The translations under genes were made by a program, and so were the position numbers. A DNA stretch of 8,761 nucleotides from contig CAYOVG010000304.1 in assembly GCA_964407285.1 (NCBI GenBank), positions 1 through 8,761 of the forward strand, in the 5' to 3' direction. This document shows positions 6,924 through 8,761 of the stretch, piece after piece. Position 1 is the stretch's first letter. Each line of letters begins with the position of its first letter. This DNA comes from CAYOVG01 sp964407285. GTDB lineage: Bacteria > Desulfobacterota > Syntrophobacteria > Syntrophobacterales > Syntrophobacteraceae. The notes under the pieces were generated by a model. That model ran no database searches, was not told the origin of the DNA, and worked only from the letters and a program-made list of their open reading frames with translations.

Positions 6924-7496
6924 TCAGAAAAGACTTCTGATGGTCTTTTCAAGTCTGTCCCCCGCCGGAATGCTTTGGCCGTCGGGCAGGGGGATGTCCA
7001 GCGTCCTGGTGATCGTTTTCTGGAACGGGGGGAGCAAACCCTCCTCCGTGTTACTGCCGTACAGCCTTGGATTTCCGTAGACTTTGACCTTTACCGTGAT
7101 CGGCATGGATTTCCGGTTGGACAGGAACCGTTCGATCACCGGGCCGAGGGCTTTCAACAATTCCTGGTATACTACGACCACCGGGACCGTGATGGCGGTC
7201 TCACCGCCGGGGGGCAATTCAACGGCGACAGCGTTGCCCGTAGCGAACCTGCTCTCGTCGACGTACAGCTCGTAATCCGCTGAAACGCCTTTGATGCCGA
7301 CGGGGTTCGGGTTTTCCGCCCGTACGATGAAATCGACCTCGGCCTCTCTGTTCGTCATCCGCTCGATACGATATCCGGAAAATTCGATCTTGGGCTCCTC
7401 CAGCTTCGTCGAATGCAAAAGCTTGTAGGCGGCGCATCCGGCGAAGAGAAGCATGAATGAGAGAAGAAAACAGGCGGCGATTCGTTTTTTCGTCAT
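6924..7496 (-). CDS. LEA14/WHy-domain lipoprotein
   Basis: This 190-residue protein has a lipoprotein signal: MTKKR, a hydrophobic stretch (7-18) and lipobox LFAG-C with the lipidated cysteine at 21. Residue 22 is alanine, not aspartate, so outer-membrane sorting is likely. The mature part carries a WHy (water stress and hypersensitive response) domain, about 34-145. Its hallmark is VRAENPNPVGIKGVSADYEL (58-77), followed by the beta-rich ELPPGGETAITVPVVV (93-108). Bacterial LEA14-like lipoproteins are widespread, and proposed roles in stress or envelope protection are mostly untested. The C-terminal 45 residues (GNPRLYGSNTEEGLLPPF...) follow the domain. The ATG at 7496 has GAGG about 5 nt upstream. 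A perfect TTGACA lies at 7597-7592 on the same strand but lacks a matching -10. The gene is monocistronic in this view and lies inside the repeat-bounded segment. Confidence 0.85.
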   Translation of the reverse strand: MTKKRIAACFLLSFMLLFAGCAAYKLLHSTKLEEPKIEFSGYRIERMTNREAEVDFIVRAENPNPVGIKGVSADYELYVDESRFATGNAVAVELPPGGETAITVPVVVVYQELLKALGPVIERFLSNRKSMPITVKVKVYGNPRLYGSNTEEGLLPPFQKTITRTLDIPLPDGQSIPAGDRLEKTIRSLF

Positions 7497-7748
7497 GGCA
7501 ACCTCGTAAGCACCCGAGCGGAAGCTCTTTCAACATTTTGTAGTGCAAAAACCCAACGCCGCATCGGGAGAAGGAAAAGACCTCCCAGTTTTGTCAAGAG
7601 ACTTTCGCTCATCTGCTGAACCGCGGCATTGGTGCAATTCCCCGAGCATCATCCAGCCTCATTATGCTACACATCAGCAGCTTTTCAAGGTTTTTGTGCG
7701 GCTGTCCGGCCGGCGATGGAATCGGGAACGCCCCGGGAGTCCATCGTC

Positions 7749-7778
7749 CGCGGGTATCCCTGCGCGGCGCGGGTATCC
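7749..7778. repeat. Two copies of CGCGGGTATCC, 19 bp apart
   Basis: CGCGGGTATCC occurs at 7749-7759 and again at 7768-7778, about 40 bp inward of the right 67-bp repeat. The left repeat has no equivalent. It could be a binding-site pair or a by-product of local duplication. Confidence 0.5.
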
Positions 7779-7818
7779 GGGGCTTTCCCATGGAGAGCCT
7801 CGAAACGCCTGCCGGCTC

Positions 7819-7885
7819 CATGCGGCGATGCACATGGCGGCGGAACCATTTTGATTTTGACAAGTACACAGGTGAGAGCTAATGT
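7819..7885 (+). repeat. 67-bp repeat, right copy (inverted relative to 5583-5649)
   Basis: Read outward on the plus strand it begins with the hairpin CATGCG-GCGATG-CACATG (7819-7836), continues through CATGGCGGCGG and ATTTTGATTTTGACAA (7848-7863), and ends AGCTAATGT at 7885. Fifty-four of 67 bases match the left copy with no gap. The flank beyond 7885 (CAATGGCGTC) is unrelated to the left flank apart from an adjoining CA, so there is no clear target duplication longer than 2 bp. The copy lies 115 bp upstream of the nuclease gene. Confidence 0.75.
7857..7885 (+). promoter_or_regulatory. Outward promoter-like pair in the right repeat, facing the rpn-like gene
   Basis: A perfect TTGACA (7857-7862) is followed after 17 nt by TAATGT (7880-7885), the same arrangement as in the left repeat. 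Transcription starting near 7892 would reach the ATG at 8001 with a leader of roughly 110 nt. The -10 is weak, so this is a candidate only. Confidence 0.35.
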
Positions 7886-8000
7886 CAATGGCGTCAAGCG
7901 GGGAAACAAGCGCAGGACGGCGGGCTTTCAATTTTCTGTATGTCCGGAAGAAGAAACGGTCGGATCGAGACGATGCGCATGATCGAGGGAGGGGCGGAGG

Positions 8001-8761
8001 ATGGGGGAAGCGCCGGATTACGACAGTCCGTGGAAGGAGGCCATCGAGGGCTATTTTGAATCCTTCATGGCTTTCTTCTTTCCGCAAATCCATGCGGATA
8101 TCGAGTGGTCCAGGGGGTACGAGTTCCTGGACAAGGAACTCGAAAAGGTCGTGCGGGATGCGGAGATCGGCCGCCGCCACGCCGATAAGCTCGTCAAGGT
8201 GTATCTTCGGGACGGGGCGGAAACCTGGCTGCTGGTGCATATCGAAATCCAGGGCTACTATGAAGCTGCTTTCGCCCGGCGCATGTTCGTCTACAACTAC
8301 CGGATCTTCGACCGCCATGACGTGGAGGTGGTAAGCCTTGCGGTCCTGTGCGACAATGATCCCGCATACCGGCCCAACCGCTACTCCAGGGAACGTTGGG
8401 GCTGCAAGCTGACTTTTCGCTTTCCCGTGGTTAAGCTTGTGGAGTACGCAAAGGACTGGAACAAGCTCGAAGCCGATCCCAACCCGTTTTCCATGGTCGT
8501 GATGGCGCAACTCAAGGCCCGGCAAGTGCGGGACGGACAGGAGCGGAAGTGGTGGAAGCTCCGGCTGATCCGGACGCTCTACGATCGGGGCTATGACAAG
8601 CGGGACATTCTGGACCTGTTCCGGTTCATCGACTGGCTTATCGTGCTTCCGGAAGAGGTGGAGTCGATCTTTTGGGCTGAACTGGAAAGCATGGAAAAGG
8701 AGAAGAACATGCCCTATGTCACCAGTGTCGAGCGGATAGGAATAAAGAAGGGCATTCAGCA
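8001..8761 (+). CDS. Rpn-family recombination-promoting nuclease / putative transposase (PD-(D/E)XK), 3' end cut by the window
   Basis: The frame runs from the ATG at 8001 to the last base, giving 253 residues with no stop. The N-terminus (DSPWKEAIEGYFESFMAFFFP, about 8-28) and EFLDKELEKV (41-50) are typical of the Rpn/YhgA-like group often annotated as 'transposase'. Catalytic-type residues of the PD-(D/E)XK fold are in view: Asp62 in RRHADKLVKV, then Glu82 and Gln84 in VHIEIQGYYE, which is the family's E-x-Q variant. FARRMFVYNYRIFDRH (91-106) and VVSLAVLCD (110-118) follow. Experimentally studied Rpn proteins are DNA endonucleases that raise recA-independent recombination; activity here is inferred. 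GGAGGGG (7988-7994) lies 6 nt before the ATG, and an in-frame TGA at 7980-7982 excludes a longer N-terminus. It may be a single transcription unit driven from the adjacent repeat. Confidence 0.88.
   Translation, partial: MGEAPDYDSPWKEAIEGYFESFMAFFFPQIHADIEWSRGYEFLDKELEKVVRDAEIGRRHADKLVKVYLRDGAETWLLVHIEIQGYYEAAFARRMFVYNYRIFDRHDVEVVSLAVLCDNDPAYRPNRYSRERWGCKLTFRFPVVKLVEYAKDWNKLEADPNPFSMVVMAQLKARQVRDGQERKWWKLRLIRTLYDRGYDKRDILDLFRFIDWLIVLPEEVESIFWAELESMEKEKNMPYVTSVERIGIKKGIQ

Larger units (their letters stand above)
7497..8000. other. Divergent intergenic region between the lipoprotein and the rpn-like gene
   Basis: These 504 bases separate divergent genes. They contain a short 11-bp direct repeat (7749-7778), the right 67-bp repeat (7819-7885) with its outward promoter-like pair, and the purine-rich ribosome binding site at 7985-7994. 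Open frames run through in several phases, but none has a plausible initiation site. One plus-strand frame ends at the TGA 7980-7982, directly upstream of and in phase with the nuclease gene, and so fixes that gene's earliest possible start. Confidence 0.4.

Noticed and set aside
7543..7600. GGGAG...CTCCC inverted repeat and an exact TTGACA upstream of the lipoprotein gene
   Set aside because: The stem is 5 bp with a long loop, and no -10 hexamer stands at the right distance from TTGACA.
7674..8525. A 283-codon minus-strand frame over the nuclease gene
   Set aside because: The plus frame from 8001 has the Rpn-family motifs and a good ribosome binding site. The minus frame is its shadow.

Overview
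The window looks like bacterial chromosome from a GC-rich Gram-negative. A deltaproteobacterium (Desulfobacterota, for example a Syntrophobacter-like organism) is my best guess. That rests only on gene content (a MalT-like LuxR-type regulator, a PAS-rich NarX-type kinase, a TauE/SafE permease with a long central loop, an Rpn-family nuclease), on the lipoprotein signal and on base composition. I could not run any search. Seven protein genes are well supported, and two of them run off the window ends.

Layout: (1) 1-906, minus strand, the N-terminal ATPase part of a MalT-like STAND transcription regulator. (2) 1338-2972, plus strand, a soluble histidine kinase with two PAS domains, transcribed divergently from (1). 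(3) 3038-3967 and 4237-5436, minus strand, a TauE/SafE-type anion permease downstream of a full-length ChrA chromate transporter. (4) 5919-6329, plus strand, a small FMN-binding split-barrel protein of the pyridoxamine-phosphate-oxidase family, clearly less GC-rich than its neighbours. (5) 6330-6923, a stretch with no gene I can support. (6) 6924-7496, minus strand, a LEA14/WHy-domain lipoprotein. (7) 8001 to the end, plus strand, the N-terminal 253 residues of an Rpn-family PD-(D/E)XK nuclease ('transposase_31' type).

The most unusual structure is not a gene. Two 67-bp repeats, at 5583-5649 and 7819-7885, lie in inverted orientation about 2.3 kb apart and match at 54 of 67 positions without a gap. 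Similarity stops abruptly at the outer edge (ACATTA... inward, ...TAATGT outward). At the inner edge it stops at the end of a small hairpin that both copies keep. Each copy carries an outward-facing TTGACA-17 bp-TAATGT promoter-like pair, one pointing at chrA and the other at the rpn gene. The enclosed segment holds the AT-richer PNPOx-like gene, the gene-free stretch and the lipoprotein. It could be a mobile unit without its own transposase, or two independent insertions of a short repeat family.

Functionally, the left part is signalling and regulation, with a kinase that has no response regulator in view. The middle is oxyanion or organosulfonate-type membrane transport. The right part looks like accessory DNA. 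I saw no CRISPR array, rRNA, tRNA or convincing intrinsic terminator.
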